Shown piece by piece: positions 17,866-28,800 of a stretch of 64,000 bases of DNA (positions are counted from its first letter, which is position 1; the number at the start of each line of letters is the position of its first letter). The notes under the pieces were generated by a model. That model ran no database searches. It worked only from the letters and a program-made list of their open reading frames with translations, and had not been told where the DNA came from. This DNA is from Paraburkholderia tuberum STM678 (GTDB lineage: Bacteria; Pseudomonadota; Gammaproteobacteria; Burkholderiales; Burkholderiaceae): NCBI RefSeq assembly GCF_902833905.1, contig NZ_CADFGP010000032.1, positions 30,307 to 94,306 of the forward strand, in the 5' to 3' direction. Both the position numbers and the translations under genes were made by a program.

Positions 17866-18640
17866 ATACGATTTCATGGTGAACGCATTCGCGGCCTCGG
17901 GGATCGTCGCGGTGCTGGCCGGCGTGGTCGGCTATTTTCTCGTGATGCGCGGACAGACGTTCGCGGGCCACGCGCTGTCGCACGTCGGCTTCACCGGCGC
18001 GACCGGCGCGGTGCTGATCGGCATCTCGCCTATCTGGGGGATGATCGGCTTCACGCTCGCGGCCGGTGTCGGCATGGGCGCGCTCGGCGAACGGCTCGCC
18101 GGCCGCGACGTCGCGATCGGCGTAATCCTTTCCTTGTCGCTCGGCTTTGGGCTGCTGTTTCTGCATTTCTTCACCGCCTACGCGACGCAGGTGACGGCGC
18201 TGCTGTTCGGCAACGTGCTCGGCGTCAATGCAGCGACGCTCGGTGTGCTCGCGGCGTTGGGCGTCGTCAGTCTGGCCGCGCTCGCGGCCATCATGCGGCC
18301 GCTGCTGTTCGCGTCGCTGCAACCGGAGCTGGCCGAAGCGAAGGGCGTGTCGCTGCGCCGCGTGTCGGTGCTGTTTCTCGCGATCGCCGCGCTGGCCGTC
18401 GCCGCTTGCACGCAGATCGTCGGCGTGCTGCTCGTGTTCACGCTGATGGTGGGGCCGGCCGCCGCCGCGCAGAACCTGAGCACGCGGCTGTCGACGGGTC
18501 TCGTGCTCGCGGCCGTGTTCGCGCTCGCGCAGGCGTGGCTCGGGCTGACGCTCGCGTTCTATACCGATTGCCCGACGAGCTTCTGGATCACCGCGTTGTC
18601 GGCGGTGGTGTATGGCGGGAGTCTGTTGAAGCGGCATTGA
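17858..18640 (+). CDS. znuB: Zinc ABC transporter permease
   Basis: 260-residue integral membrane protein of the ABC-3 (ZnuB/MntB) family with about eight hydrophobic segments and the conserved GHALSHVGFTGATGA region. It begins 8 nt before the znuC stop, so translation is coupled. Last gene of the zinc operon, followed by a strong terminator. Confidence 0.9.
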   Translation: MFEYDFMVNAFAASGIVAVLAGVVGYFLVMRGQTFAGHALSHVGFTGATGAVLIGISPIWGMIGFTLAAGVGMGALGERLAGRDVAIGVILSLSLGFGLLFLHFFTAYATQVTALLFGNVLGVNAATLGVLAALGVVSLAALAAIMRPLLFASLQPELAEAKGVSLRRVSVLFLAIAALAVAACTQIVGVLLVFTLMVGPAAAAQNLSTRLSTGLVLAAVFALAQAWLGLTLAFYTDCPTSFWITALSAVVYGGSLLKRH

Positions 18641-18663
18641 GCGGCGCTTACGCCAATCAAATG

Positions 18664-18700
18664 AAAAAACGGCGGCACATGAAGTGCCGCCGTTTTTTTT
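18664..18700. terminator. Bidirectional rho-independent terminator
   Basis: AAAAAACGGCGGCAC, 5-nt loop, GTGCCGCCGTTTTTTTT: a strong GC stem with A-run and T-run, placed between the convergent znuB and fghA genes so it serves both. Confidence 0.92.
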
Positions 18701-18722
18701 GCCCCGCGTTTTACAACGTTGT

Positions 18723-19574
18723 TCAGCCGAGCAACGCCTTCGCGTGATGCGCGAGATGATCCTCGACGAACGTCGAGATGAAGTAGTAGCCGTGGTCGTA
18801 ACCCGCATGCCGGCGCAACGTCAGTGGCTGACCCGCGGCCTTGCACGCCGCTTCGAACACGTCGGGATTGAGCTGCCTGGGCAGGAACTGATCCGCGAGC
18901 CCCTGATCGACGAGAATCCCTTCCGCGAACTTGTGCGTCGCGTGCGAAACCAGCTCGCTCGCGTCGTACTGCTTCCACGCTTCACGGTTCTCGCCGAGAT
19001 AACCGCTAAACGCCTTCTCGCCCCACGGACAACGCATCGGCGCCGCGATCGGCGCGAACGCCGACACCGACCGATAAATGTCCGGATTGCGCAGCGCGAG
19101 CATCAGCGCGCCGTGCCCGCCCATCGAATGACCGAAGATGCCGAGACGCGCGCCATCGATCGGCAGGTTCGCAAGCGCCGTTTCGCGCAGCTCGTCGCGC
19201 ACGTACGAGTACATGCGGTAGTTCCGCGCCCACGGCTGCTCGGTCGCGTCGACATAAAAGCCCGCGCCGACGCCGAAGTCCCACGCATCGCTCTCGCCTG
19301 GCACGCCCGCGCCGCGAGGGCTCGTATCCGGCGCGATCAGCGCGATGCCGTGCCGGGCCGCGAAGCGCTGCGCGCCGGCCTTGATCGCGAACGTCTCTTC
19401 GGTGCAGGTCAGCCCCGCGAGGTAGAACAGCGCGGGCACCTTCGCATTGCCCCGCAGCGCCTGCGGCGGCAGATAGACCGAGAAGCGCATCGGCAGACCG
19501 ATGGTGCGCGACTCGTGCCGGTAAAAGCGCTGCTCGCCGCCGTGGCAGGCGTGCGACGATAGTAGTTCGAGCAT
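18723..19574 (-). CDS. fghA: S-formylglutathione hydrolase
   Basis: Hydrolyses S-formylglutathione to formate and glutathione, the second step of formaldehyde detoxification. 283-residue alpha/beta hydrolase of the esterase D family, with the nucleophile in GHSMGGHGAL (about residue 147), oxyanion region YLAGLTCTEE and the C-terminal His in GYDHGYYFI. It starts 15 nt after the adhC stop and forms an operon with it. Confidence 0.92.
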   Translation of the reverse strand: MLELLSSHACHGGEQRFYRHESRTIGLPMRFSVYLPPQALRGNAKVPALFYLAGLTCTEETFAIKAGAQRFAARHGIALIAPDTSPRGAGVPGESDAWDFGVGAGFYVDATEQPWARNYRMYSYVRDELRETALANLPIDGARLGIFGHSMGGHGALMLALRNPDIYRSVSAFAPIAAPMRCPWGEKAFSGYLGENREAWKQYDASELVSHATHKFAEGILVDQGLADQFLPRQLNPDVFEAACKAAGQPLTLRRHAGYDHGYYFISTFVEDHLAHHAKALLG

Positions 19575-19589
19575 CGCGACGCTCCTCGC

Positions 19590-20696
19590 TTAGTAGAGCA
19601 CGACCGAGCGGATCGACTCGCCCTTCTTCATCAGCTCGAAGCCCTCGTTGATGCGCTCGAGCGGCAGACGGTGCGTAATCAGATCGTCGATATTGATCTT
19701 GCCTTCCATGTACCAGTCGACGATCTTCGGCACGTCGGTGCGGCCTCGCGCGCCGCCGAATGCCGAGCCCTTCCACTCGCGGCCCGTCACCAGCTGGAAC
19801 GGCCGCGTGCTGATCTCCTCGCCCGCCGCCGCGACGCCGATGATGAACGACTGCCCCCAACCCTTGTGCGTGCATTCGAGCGCCTGGCGCATCACCTTCA
19901 CGTTGCCGATGCATTCGAACGAGTAGTCGGCGCCGCCGTCGGTCAACTGCACGATGTGATCGACGACGTTCTCGACTTCGTTCGGGTTGATGAAGTGCGT
20001 CATGCCGAACTTCTTCGCGAGTTCGACGCGGCCCGGGTTGAGATCGACACCGATGATCTTGTCCGCGCCGACCATCTTCGCGCCTTGAATCACGTTCAGC
20101 CCGATACCGCCGAGCCCGAACACCACCACGTTGGCACCCGCCTCGACCTTCGCCGAATACACGACCGCGCCGACGCCGGTCGTCACGCCGCAGCCGATGT
20201 AGCAGATCTTGTCGAACGGCGCGTCTTCACGCACCTTCGCGACCGCGATCTCCGGCACGACGATGTAGTTCGAGAACGTCGACGTGCCCATGTAGTGGAA
20301 CAGCGGCTTGCCATCGAGCGAGAAGCGCGAGGTCGCGTCGGGCATCAGGCCTTTGCCCTGCGTCGCGCGGATCGCCTGGCAGAGATTCGTTTTGCGCGAC
20401 AGGCAGAACTTGCACTGACGGCATTCGGGCGTGTAGAGCGGAATCACGTGATCGCCCTTCTTCAGCGTGCCGACGCCCAGCCCGACATCGACGATCACGC
20501 CCGCGCCTTCGTGGCCGAGAATCGCCGGGAAGATGCCTTCGGGATCGGCGCCCGACAGCGTGTAGTAGTCGGTGTGGCAGATGCCCGTCGCCTTCACTTC
20601 GATCAGGACTTCACCGGCGCGCGGACCTTCGAGATCGACTTCCTCGATCGTCAACGGGGCGCCGGCTTTCCATGCGATTGCTGCTTTGGTCTTCAT
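19590..20696 (-). CDS. frmA: S-(hydroxymethyl)glutathione dehydrogenase, class III alcohol dehydrogenase
   Basis: 368-residue zinc enzyme oxidising the formaldehyde-glutathione adduct with NAD. Catalytic zinc site C-H-T-D-Y and GHEGAG, structural zinc cysteines in CRQCKFCLSRKTNLC, and cofactor motif GLGGIGLNV are present. I set the start at the ATG at 20696, which has AGGAG 8 nt upstream, rather than a TTG two codons earlier. No frmR-like repressor is next to it. Confidence 0.93.
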   Translation of the reverse strand: MKTKAAIAWKAGAPLTIEEVDLEGPRAGEVLIEVKATGICHTDYYTLSGADPEGIFPAILGHEGAGVIVDVGLGVGTLKKGDHVIPLYTPECRQCKFCLSRKTNLCQAIRATQGKGLMPDATSRFSLDGKPLFHYMGTSTFSNYIVVPEIAVAKVREDAPFDKICYIGCGVTTGVGAVVYSAKVEAGANVVVFGLGGIGLNVIQGAKMVGADKIIGVDLNPGRVELAKKFGMTHFINPNEVENVVDHIVQLTDGGADYSFECIGNVKVMRQALECTHKGWGQSFIIGVAAAGEEISTRPFQLVTGREWKGSAFGGARGRTDVPKIVDWYMEGKINIDDLITHRLPLERINEGFELMKKGESIRSVVLY

Positions 20697-20851
20697 CGTC
20701 AATGCTCCTGTGAGTCCGTGAGTGCGTGAATGCGAAATGGCACCGCGTGCCGGCGACTGCGTGGCGCGCGAAAAGCGTCATGGTATTGCATAGTGCGTGA
20801 AGGCTGCCTCGCCGATGGCTGCGCTCGGCACCGTGTTCAACGCCGTCGCTG

Positions 20852-22318
20852 TCACTTCGCTTCGCCCGGCGCGCGACCACCGAACCACGGCTCGACCCGG
20901 CCATACAGATCGACGAAGCGCGCATAGCGTTCAGCAAGCGCCGCATCGCCTCGTGGACCCGCGACGCGCGTCGCGCCCGGCGCGAGCGCGGCGAGATCGC
21001 GCGTCTGCCAGTGGCCGCACGCGAGACCGCCGAGGATCGCCGCGCCGCGCGGCGCCGCGTTCGGGCAATCGACCGCATGCAGGTCGACGTCGAGCGCATC
21101 GGCGAGCAGTTGTCGCCAGCGCGCATCGACGGAGCCGCCGCCCGCGAGCTTGAGCGCCGTCACCGGCGCGCCGCTCGCGCGAATCGCGTCGAGCCCCGCG
21201 CGCAACGAGAACGCGACGCCCTCGAACGCGGCACGCATCATCGCGCCGCGCGTATGCTCGAGCGACAAACCGAGCCAGCCGCCGCGCGCCTGCGGGTTCA
21301 GCCACGGTGTGCGCTCGCCCGTCAGGTACGGCAGGAAGCTCAGCGTCGACGCCGCATCGGCGGCGGCATGAGCGCTTGCATCAGCCGCATCGTCAAATGC
21401 CTCTCGGTAAGCCTCCGCCCACCCAAACGACAGCCACCCGCGCACCCGCTCCAGCGCGATGCCGACGTTCTGCATCGCCGCCATCCGATACCAGTGATCG
21501 CTCGCCGCGCGATAGCGATGCAAGCCCTTCAGCGGCGCAGGCTCGTCGTTCGCGAGCACGACGATCTGTCCGCCGGTGCCGGTCGTCAGCAGCGCGTCGC
21601 CGTCACGCACGAGTCCGCTGCCGAGCGCCGCGCACGGCGTATCCGCGGCGCCGGTTGCGAGCACGATACCGGCCCGTAAGCCAAGTGCCTGCGCGGCCTG
21701 CGGCGACAGCGCGCCCGCCGCCGCATACGACGGCGCCACAGGCGCGAACCACTCAGACGGAATCTCGAGGCGTTGCAGCAGCGCCGTGTCCCACGCGCCG
21801 GCGGGATCGGCGAGCGCGGTCGCGCACGCGTCGGACGCATCGGTCACGCACGCGCCGCCGAGCGCGACGCGCAGCCAGTCCTTCGGCTGCAGCGCCCAGC
21901 GCGTGCGGCGCGCGGCATCCGGTTCTTGCAGCACAAGCCAGCGCAGCAGCGGTCCGGCCATGCCGGGCGCGACCGGATTCGGTTGCGGCTCGGGCCACGC
22001 GTCGAGCATGGCGAGCGCGCGCGAGTCGGGCCACAGCATGGCGCGCCGCACCGCTGCGCCGTTTGCATCGAGCAGCACGACGCCGTGCATCTGGCCAGAG
22101 AAGCCAATCGCGCGCACGCCGTCACGCAGCTCGCGCGGCAGGCCCGCCATCGCATGGACGAGCGCGTTCCACCAGGTCTCGACGTCGATTTCGGCCCAAC
22201 CCGCGTGCGGCGTAACGAGCGCATAAGCGACGCTCGATACCGCCTGCTCGCGTCCATGTTCGTCGACGATTGCCGCTTTCAGGGAGCCGGTGCCGAGGTC
22301 GATGCCGAGAAAACTCAT
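20852..22318 (-). CDS. FGGY-family sugar kinase, xylulokinase-like
   Basis: 488-residue carbohydrate kinase with the two actin-like halves: GIDLGTGSLKAAI at the start, GFSGQMHGVVLL, catalytic Asp in ATGAADTPCAALGSG, and LAGGGSVDARWRQLLADAL. It is clearly related to the xylB product at 3458 but separate, and stands alone without a dehydrogenase or transporter. The start at 22318 gives the family N-terminus. Substrate uncertain: xylulose or another ketose. Confidence 0.8.
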   Translation of the reverse strand: MSFLGIDLGTGSLKAAIVDEHGREQAVSSVAYALVTPHAGWAEIDVETWWNALVHAMAGLPRELRDGVRAIGFSGQMHGVVLLDANGAAVRRAMLWPDSRALAMLDAWPEPQPNPVAPGMAGPLLRWLVLQEPDAARRTRWALQPKDWLRVALGGACVTDASDACATALADPAGAWDTALLQRLEIPSEWFAPVAPSYAAAGALSPQAAQALGLRAGIVLATGAADTPCAALGSGLVRDGDALLTTGTGGQIVVLANDEPAPLKGLHRYRAASDHWYRMAAMQNVGIALERVRGWLSFGWAEAYREAFDDAADASAHAAADAASTLSFLPYLTGERTPWLNPQARGGWLGLSLEHTRGAMMRAAFEGVAFSLRAGLDAIRASGAPVTALKLAGGGSVDARWRQLLADALDVDLHAVDCPNAAPRGAAILGGLACGHWQTRDLAALAPGATRVAGPRGDAALAERYARFVDLYGRVEPWFGGRAPGEAK

Positions 22319-22784
22319 GAGCGCAGGGACGTTGAAACGAGGTGAAGAAGGAGCCAGCGAGACTGGCGACAAAGTGGGAAAGCGAAGCTCAAAGGCGAAG
22401 CTGCACAGACGCCGCGAACGTTGAACAAACGGCTCGGAAAACACGCGAAAAAAAACCATTCGCGGGTTAACCCCGTCGTGCTGCGAGCGTCATCAAAACA
22501 GGACTATGCGTGAAGCGTGATACACGTCATTGATTCTCACACATATCCCCTCGCGCGACGAACCCGCGCCGCGCACGCCATGCACCGCCCGCGGCCCCCA
22601 CTGCATAGGGCTCTCTGGCGTCCGACGGCCGATCCGTCCCACGCGTGGCTTTAATTTGCCTTTCAAAACAGGTCTCTGCATATCGCCGCCGGGAATGCCG
22701 GAATAGCCACGTATGGTCTTGTTGCGACTTTTCGTCCCCGATACCTTGGAGTCATCCCAAAACGAGATGGTGGAGACAGACGAT
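22319..22784. other. 466-nt intergenic region between divergent kinase and permease genes
   Basis: Holds a perfect 10-bp palindrome GGGTTAACCC (22464-22473) upstream of the kinase and a weak promoter-like pair TTGCCT-N17-CATATC (22656-22684) facing the permease. I see no riboswitch, small ORF with support, or RNA gene. Confidence 0.4.
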
Positions 22785-24194
22785 ATGCAAGCGAACACGG
22801 TTCACCCGTGCGACGAGCGCCTACCGGCGGGCCAGTTGCTCACTCTCGGCATCCAGCACGTGCTGGTCATGTACGCTGGCGCGGTCGCGGTGCCGCTGAT
22901 CATCGGCGCGGCGCTGAAGCTGCCTAAAGACCAGGTCGCCTTCCTGATCAGCGCCGATCTGTTTTCCTGCGGCATCGCCACGCTGATCCAGACGCTCGGA
23001 CTGTGGATCTTCGGCATCCGCCTGCCGGTCATCATGGGCTGCACATTCGCGGCCGTCGGCCCGATGGTCGCCATCGGCACCAATCCTTCGCTCGGCATCC
23101 TCGACATCTTCGGCTCGACGATCGCGGCCGGCGTGATCGGCATTCTGCTCGCGCCCGCGGTCGGCAAGCTGTTGCGGTTCTTCCCGCCGGTCGTGATCGG
23201 CGTCGTGATTTCGGTGATCGGCCTGTCGCTGATGGAGGTCGGCATCAACTGGGCGGCCGGCGGTGTCGGCAATCCCGACTACGGCAATCCGATATATCTC
23301 GGCCTGGCGCTGCTCGTGCTGACGCTGATCCTGCTGATCAACAAGTTTGCCAGGGGGTTCGTCGCCAATATCTCGGTGCTGCTCGGCATCGTCGCGGGCT
23401 TCGCGATCGCGCTGATGCTCGGCCGCGTCAACCTGGACGGCGTCATGCACGCGCCGTGGGTCGGCTTCGTGATGCCGTTCCACTTCGGTCTGCCACACTT
23501 CGATGCGCTGTCGATCGCGACGATGGTCACCGTGATGTTCGTCACGTTCATCGAATCGACCGGCATGTTTCTCGCGGTCGGCGACATGGTCGATCGTCCG
23601 GTCGATCAGAAAACGCTGGTGCGTGGCTTGCGCGTCGACGGTCTCGGCACGCTGATCGGTGGCATCTTCAACTCGTTCCCGCATACGTCGTTCTCGCAGA
23701 ACGTCGGGTTGATCGGCGTGACCGGCGTGAAGAGCCGCTTCGTCTGCGCGATGGGCGGCGTGATCCTCGTGCTGCTCGGCCTCTTCCCGAAGATGGCGCA
23801 GGTGGTCGCGTCGGTGCCGGCGTTCGTGCTCGGCGGCGCGGGCATCGTGATGTTCGGCATGGTCGCGGCGAACGGCATCAAGGTGCTGTCGCGCGTCGAC
23901 TTCGTGAGGAATCAGCACAACCTCTTCATCGTCGCGGTCAGCATCGGGCTCGGCCTCGTGCCGGTCGTCTCGCCGCACTTCTTCTCGCAACTGCCGCCGG
24001 CGTTGTCGCCGCTGCTACATAGCGGGATTCTGCTCGCCTCGGTGTCGGCGGTCGCGCTGAACCTGATCTTCAACGGCGTGAAGGGCGAGAAGATGGCGAA
24101 GAGCGAGCTTCGCCGCGCCGGGCACGATCTCGACGCCAGCGCGGGCGGCGCACCGCAGAGCAACGAGATGCTGCGGGCGGCGGATCTGCATTGA
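22785..24194 (+). CDS. Nucleobase:cation symporter, uracil-xanthine permease family
   Basis: 469-residue inner-membrane transporter of the NAT/NCS2 family with 12-14 hydrophobic segments. The family signature is seen as QNVGLIGVTG, and the region resembles xanthine/uric acid permeases more than UraA. I chose the ATG at 22785, with GGAG 9 nt upstream; an ATG at 22767 is also in frame. Likely substrate a purine such as xanthine or urate. Confidence 0.85.
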   Translation: MQANTVHPCDERLPAGQLLTLGIQHVLVMYAGAVAVPLIIGAALKLPKDQVAFLISADLFSCGIATLIQTLGLWIFGIRLPVIMGCTFAAVGPMVAIGTNPSLGILDIFGSTIAAGVIGILLAPAVGKLLRFFPPVVIGVVISVIGLSLMEVGINWAAGGVGNPDYGNPIYLGLALLVLTLILLINKFARGFVANISVLLGIVAGFAIALMLGRVNLDGVMHAPWVGFVMPFHFGLPHFDALSIATMVTVMFVTFIESTGMFLAVGDMVDRPVDQKTLVRGLRVDGLGTLIGGIFNSFPHTSFSQNVGLIGVTGVKSRFVCAMGGVILVLLGLFPKMAQVVASVPAFVLGGAGIVMFGMVAANGIKVLSRVDFVRNQHNLFIVAVSIGLGLVPVVSPHFFSQLPPALSPLLHSGILLASVSAVALNLIFNGVKGEKMAKSELRRAGHDLDASAGGAPQSNEMLRAADLH

Positions 24195-24246
24195 GCTTTT
24201 GATGCAGCGATGATGCGGCGAGCGGCACCGAACGCCGCGAATCAAC

Positions 24247-24276
24247 AAAAACGCCACGGCATGCCGTGGCGTTTTT
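24247..24276. terminator. Bidirectional rho-independent terminator
   Basis: A perfect 30-bp palindrome: AAAAACGCCACGGCA followed by its complement ending GGCGTTTTT. It lies between the convergent permease and efflux genes and can stop transcripts from both sides. Confidence 0.9.
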
Positions 24277-24309
24277 GCTTTACTTCAGCGGTTCATCGAG
24301 CCGCAGCGC

Positions 24310-25830
24310 TTACCCTGCCGTCGCCGCCGAAGCCGCGACCGGTGCGCTCGCCGCACCGTAGTCGACCGGCGCGTCGGCGGGACGCGGCTGGTCGCCGTTG
24401 TGCTCGATCCAGCCGCCGCCGAGCGCCTGGTACAGCGTGACCAGGTTCTGCAGACGTTCCATGCGCGCGGTGACCAGCGCCTGCTGAGCCAAGTACAACG
24501 AGGTCTGCGCGGTCAGCACCGAAAGATAGCTGTCGACACCGCTCGTATAACGGAGGGTCGACAGATCCAGCCGGCGCTGCTCGGCCGCGACATCCCGCTC
24601 GAGCGCCGCGATCTGCTTGTCGTACGTGCCGCGCGCGGCCAGTCCGTCCGCCACTTCGCGGAAGGCCGTCTGGATCGCCTTTTCATACGTGGCGATCTGC
24701 ACGTTCTTCTCGATGTTGGCGAGATCGAGGTTGGCCATGTTCTGACCGCCCTCGAAGATCGGCAGCGTGATCGACGGCGCGAAGCTCCACGCCGCCGAAC
24801 CCGGCTTGAACAGCCCGCCGAGCGTCGGGCTCAGCGTGCCGGCGCTGCCGGTCAGCGTGACCTTCGGGAAGAACGCGGCGCGCGCCGCGCCGATGTTCGC
24901 GTTGGCCGCGAGCAGATTTTCCTCGGCCTCCATGATGTCGGGACGGCGCGTCAGCAGATCGGACGGCAGGCCCGCCGGAATATCCGTGAGCAGGCTCTGG
25001 TCGCTCAGCGGCAGGCCTGGCGCAAGATCAGCCGGCAACGGCTCGCCGATCAGCAGCACCAGCGCGTTGTCAGCCTGAGCCCGCAAACGCATCTGCGCCT
25101 GCAGGTCCGCGCTCGCGGTTTCGACAACCGTTTGCGACTGGCGCAGATCGAGTTCCGAACCGGTGCCGTTGTCGAACTGCAGCTTGGTGATCCGAAACGA
25201 CTCCTGCGCCGTCTTCAGCGTGTTCTGCGTGACCTTCAGCAGATCGTCCAGTTCGAGCACCGTCATGTACTGGTTCGCCACCTGCGACACCAGCGCGATT
25301 TCCGCGGACTTGCGCGCCTGCGCGGTGCCGAGGTACGTGGCCAACGCCTGATCCTTCAGGCTCTGCACGCGCCCGAAGAAGTCGATTTCCCACGACGCGT
25401 TCAAGCCCACCGAATACGTGTTGCTAATCGTCGGGCCGTTGGGCAACGCCAGCAGATCGCGCGGCGTGCGCTGCCGGCTTTGCGAAGCCGCGGCGTCGAG
25501 CGTCGGGAACAGGCCCGCGCGCACGATACGGTACTGCGCCGCCGACGCCTGCATGTTCAGCACCGACACACGCAGATCACGGTTGTTCTTCAGCGCGATT
25601 TCGATCAGCTGCTGCAGACGCGGATCGACGAAGAAGTCGCGCCAGCCGATGTCGCCGGCAGCCAGGCCGTTCGCGCCGCGCGCGCCTTGCGCGCCCGGCT
25701 GCTGGTCGTACACGCCGCCCGTCGGGAAAGTCGCCGTCACGGGCGCGGCGGGCCGCTGGTAGTGCGGCGCCAGCGTGCAACCCGTGGCGAGCAGCGCGAC
25801 CGCCACTGCAATCAAAGAGTGTTTTTGCAT
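24310..25830 (-). CDS. oprB: RND efflux outer-membrane lipoprotein, OprM/OprB type
   Basis: 506-residue TolC-like outer-membrane channel. Lipoprotein signal with lipobox LLATGC at residues 14-19, then APHYQRPAAPVTATFP typical of the NodT/OprM family, and two OEP repeats (about 80-270 and 290-470). The ATG at 25830 is the lipoprotein start and lies 1 nt after the bpeB stop, so the genes are coupled. It completes the pump with the two upstream genes. Confidence 0.88.
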   Translation of the reverse strand: MQKHSLIAVAVALLATGCTLAPHYQRPAAPVTATFPTGGVYDQQPGAQGARGANGLAAGDIGWRDFFVDPRLQQLIEIALKNNRDLRVSVLNMQASAAQYRIVRAGLFPTLDAAASQSRQRTPRDLLALPNGPTISNTYSVGLNASWEIDFFGRVQSLKDQALATYLGTAQARKSAEIALVSQVANQYMTVLELDDLLKVTQNTLKTAQESFRITKLQFDNGTGSELDLRQSQTVVETASADLQAQMRLRAQADNALVLLIGEPLPADLAPGLPLSDQSLLTDIPAGLPSDLLTRRPDIMEAEENLLAANANIGAARAAFFPKVTLTGSAGTLSPTLGGLFKPGSAAWSFAPSITLPIFEGGQNMANLDLANIEKNVQIATYEKAIQTAFREVADGLAARGTYDKQIAALERDVAAEQRRLDLSTLRYTSGVDSYLSVLTAQTSLYLAQQALVTARMERLQNLVTLYQALGGGWIEHNGDQPRPADAPVDYGAASAPVAASAATAG

Positions 25831-25831
25831 C

Positions 25832-28800
25832 TCAATGCCCATCCTTGCCCGAGCCATTGCCATCCGACCCGTCGGTCGTGCCACCCGCCGCGCCGCCTTG
25901 CGGATCGTGCGGATGGTGCTGTTCATAGTGGCGCAGCGCCTCATCCGGGTCTTCCTTCTCACCGCCGAACTTCGCGCGAATCACGACGAAGAACATCGGG
26001 ATCATGAAGATCGCGAGGAAGGTCGCCGTCAACATGCCGCCGATCACGCCGGTACCGATCGCGTGCTGGCTGGCCGACCCCGCGCCGTTACTGATCGCGA
26101 GCGGCAGCACGCCGAGAATGAACGCGAGCGAGGTCATCAGGATCGGACGCAACCGCAGACGCGCCGCTTCGAGCGCGGCTTCGATCGGTCCCATGCCTCC
26201 ACCCTGCTGCAGTTCTCGCGCGAATTCCACGATCAGAATCGCGTTCTTCGCCGACAGACCCACGGTGGTCAGCAGACCCACCTGGAAGAACACGTCGTTC
26301 TCGAGCCCGCGCAGCGTCGCGGCCAGCAGTGCGCCGATCACGCCGAGCGGCACCACCATGATCACCGAGAACGGGATCGACCAGCTTTCATACAGCGCCG
26401 CGAGACACAGGAACACGACGAGAATCGAGATGCCGTACAGGATCGGCGCCTGCGAACCCGACTGACGCTCTTGCAGCGACAGACCCGTCCACTCGTAGCC
26501 GACTCCCGCCGGCAGCTTGGTGACGATCTGTTCCATCGCCGCCATCGCCTGACCGGTCGATTTGCCCGGCGCGGCCGCACCCTGGATTTCCACCGACGAA
26601 ATACCGTTGTAGCGCTCGAGCTTCGGCGAACCGTAGGTCCACTCGGTGCTCGCGAAGGCCGAGAACGGCACCATCGCGCCCGCGCCGTTGCGCACGAACC
26701 AGGCATTCACGTCTTCCGGTTTCATCCGGAACGGCGCGTCGCCCTGCAGGTAGACCTTCTTGATCCGGCCGTCGGTGTCGAGGAAGTTGTTCACGTACGC
26801 CGAGGCCCATGCGATCGAGAACGTCTGGTCGATCGAGGCGAGCGACACGCCGAGCGCCGAAGCCTTCTCGTGGTCGATGCTCACCTTGAACTGCGGCGTA
26901 TCGTTCAGGCCGTTCGGACGCACCTGCGCGAGCGTCGGATCTTTCGCCGCCAGGCCAAGCAGCATGTTGCGCGCTTCCATCAGCTTCGCGTGACCGATAC
27001 CCGCGCGGTCCTGCAGCTGGAAGTCGAAGCCCGCCGCGGTGCCGAGTTCAGGAATCGACGGCGGATTGACCGGATACACGAGCGCGTTCTTGTAGCTGCT
27101 GAAGTGCATGAACAGACGCCCAACCAGTGCCTGCACCTTCTGGTCCGGGTGCTGGCGCTGCGCGTAGTCCTTCATCCGCACGAACACGAGACCCGCGTTC
27201 TGGCCACGACCCGCGAAGCTGAAGCCGTTCACCGTGAAGGTCGATTCGACGATCGCCTTTTCGTCGTTCAGCAGGTAGTCCGACACGTCCTTCAGCGCGC
27301 GCGCGGTGGTTTCCTGCGTGGAACCCGACGGCGTTTGCACCAGCACGAACATCGTGCCCTGGTCTTCGTCAGGCAGGAACGACTTCGGCAGACGCACGAA
27401 CAGCAGCCCCACCGCGAAGATCACCACCATGTAGATGATGAGCCAGCGGCCCGAGCGCTTGATCACGTGGTGCACGCCCGAGTGGTACTTGTCGCGGCTC
27501 GTGTTGAAGGTACGGTTGAACCAGCCGAAGAAGCCGGTCGCTTTTTCGTGATGACCCTTCGGAATCGGCTTCAGGATCGTCGCGCACAGCGCCGGCGTCA
27601 GAACCAACGCGACGAGCACGGACAGCACCATCGCCGCGACGATCGTCAGCGAGAACTGCCGGTAGATCGCGCCGACCGAGCCGCCCGAGAATGCCACCGG
27701 CACGAACACCGCCGACAGCACGAGCGCCACGCCGACGAGAGCGCCGGTGATCTGGTCCATCGCCTTGCGCGTTGCCTCGCGAGGCGATAAGCCCTCCTCC
27801 TGCATCACCCGCTCGACGTTTTCCACCACCACGATCGCGTCGTCCACCAGCAGGCCGATTGCGAGCACGAGACCGAACATCGACAGCACGTTGATCGAGA
27901 AACCGACCGCGCTCATGATCGCGAACGTACCGAGCAGCACCACCGGCACCGCGATCGTCGGAATCAGCGTGGCGCGCAGGTTCTGCAGGAACAGGTACAT
28001 GACGAGGAACACCAGCACGATACCTTCGAGCAGCGTCTTGACCACTTCCTCGATCGACAGGCGCACGAACGGCGTCGTGTCGTACGGGTACTGCACCACC
28101 AGGCCGTGCGGGAAGTACTTCGACAGTTCGGCGATCTTCGTGCGCACCGCCTTCGCGGTGGCGAGCGCGTTCGCGCCCGTGGCGAGCTGGATACCGAAGC
28201 CTGCCGTCGGCTGACCGTTGTACTTGGTGTCGAAGTTGTAATTTTCGCCGCCGAGCTCGACGCGCGACACGTCGCGCAGACGCACCTGCGAGCCGTCCTG
28301 ATTCACCTTCAGCAGGATGTTGCCGAACTGCTCGGGAGTATTGAGCAGCGTGGCCTGCGTGATCGTGGCCTGCAGCACCTGGCCCGGCACCGACGGCGTG
28401 CCGCCGAGCGAGCCGCCCGCGACCTGCACGTTCTGCGCCTGCAGCGCGGTTTCGACATCGAGCGGCGTCAGACCGAAGTTATTCAGCTTGTTCGCGTCGA
28501 GCCAGATGCGCATCGCGTACTGCGAGCCGAACAGCGTCACCGTGCCCACGCCGTCGATACGGCTGATCGGATCCTGAATGTTCGACGCGACGTAGTTCGC
28601 GAGGTCGTACTTGTTCATGCTGCCGTCGGTCGACACGAACGCCATCACCAGCAGGAAGCTGCTGCTCGACTTCGTGACCTTGGTGCCGAGCTGCTGCACC
28701 GCTTGCGGCAGCAGCGGCGTGGCGAGCTGCAGCTTGTTTTGCACCTGCACCTGCGCGATGTCAGGGTTGGTGCCGGCCGCGAACGTCAGCGTGATGGTGG

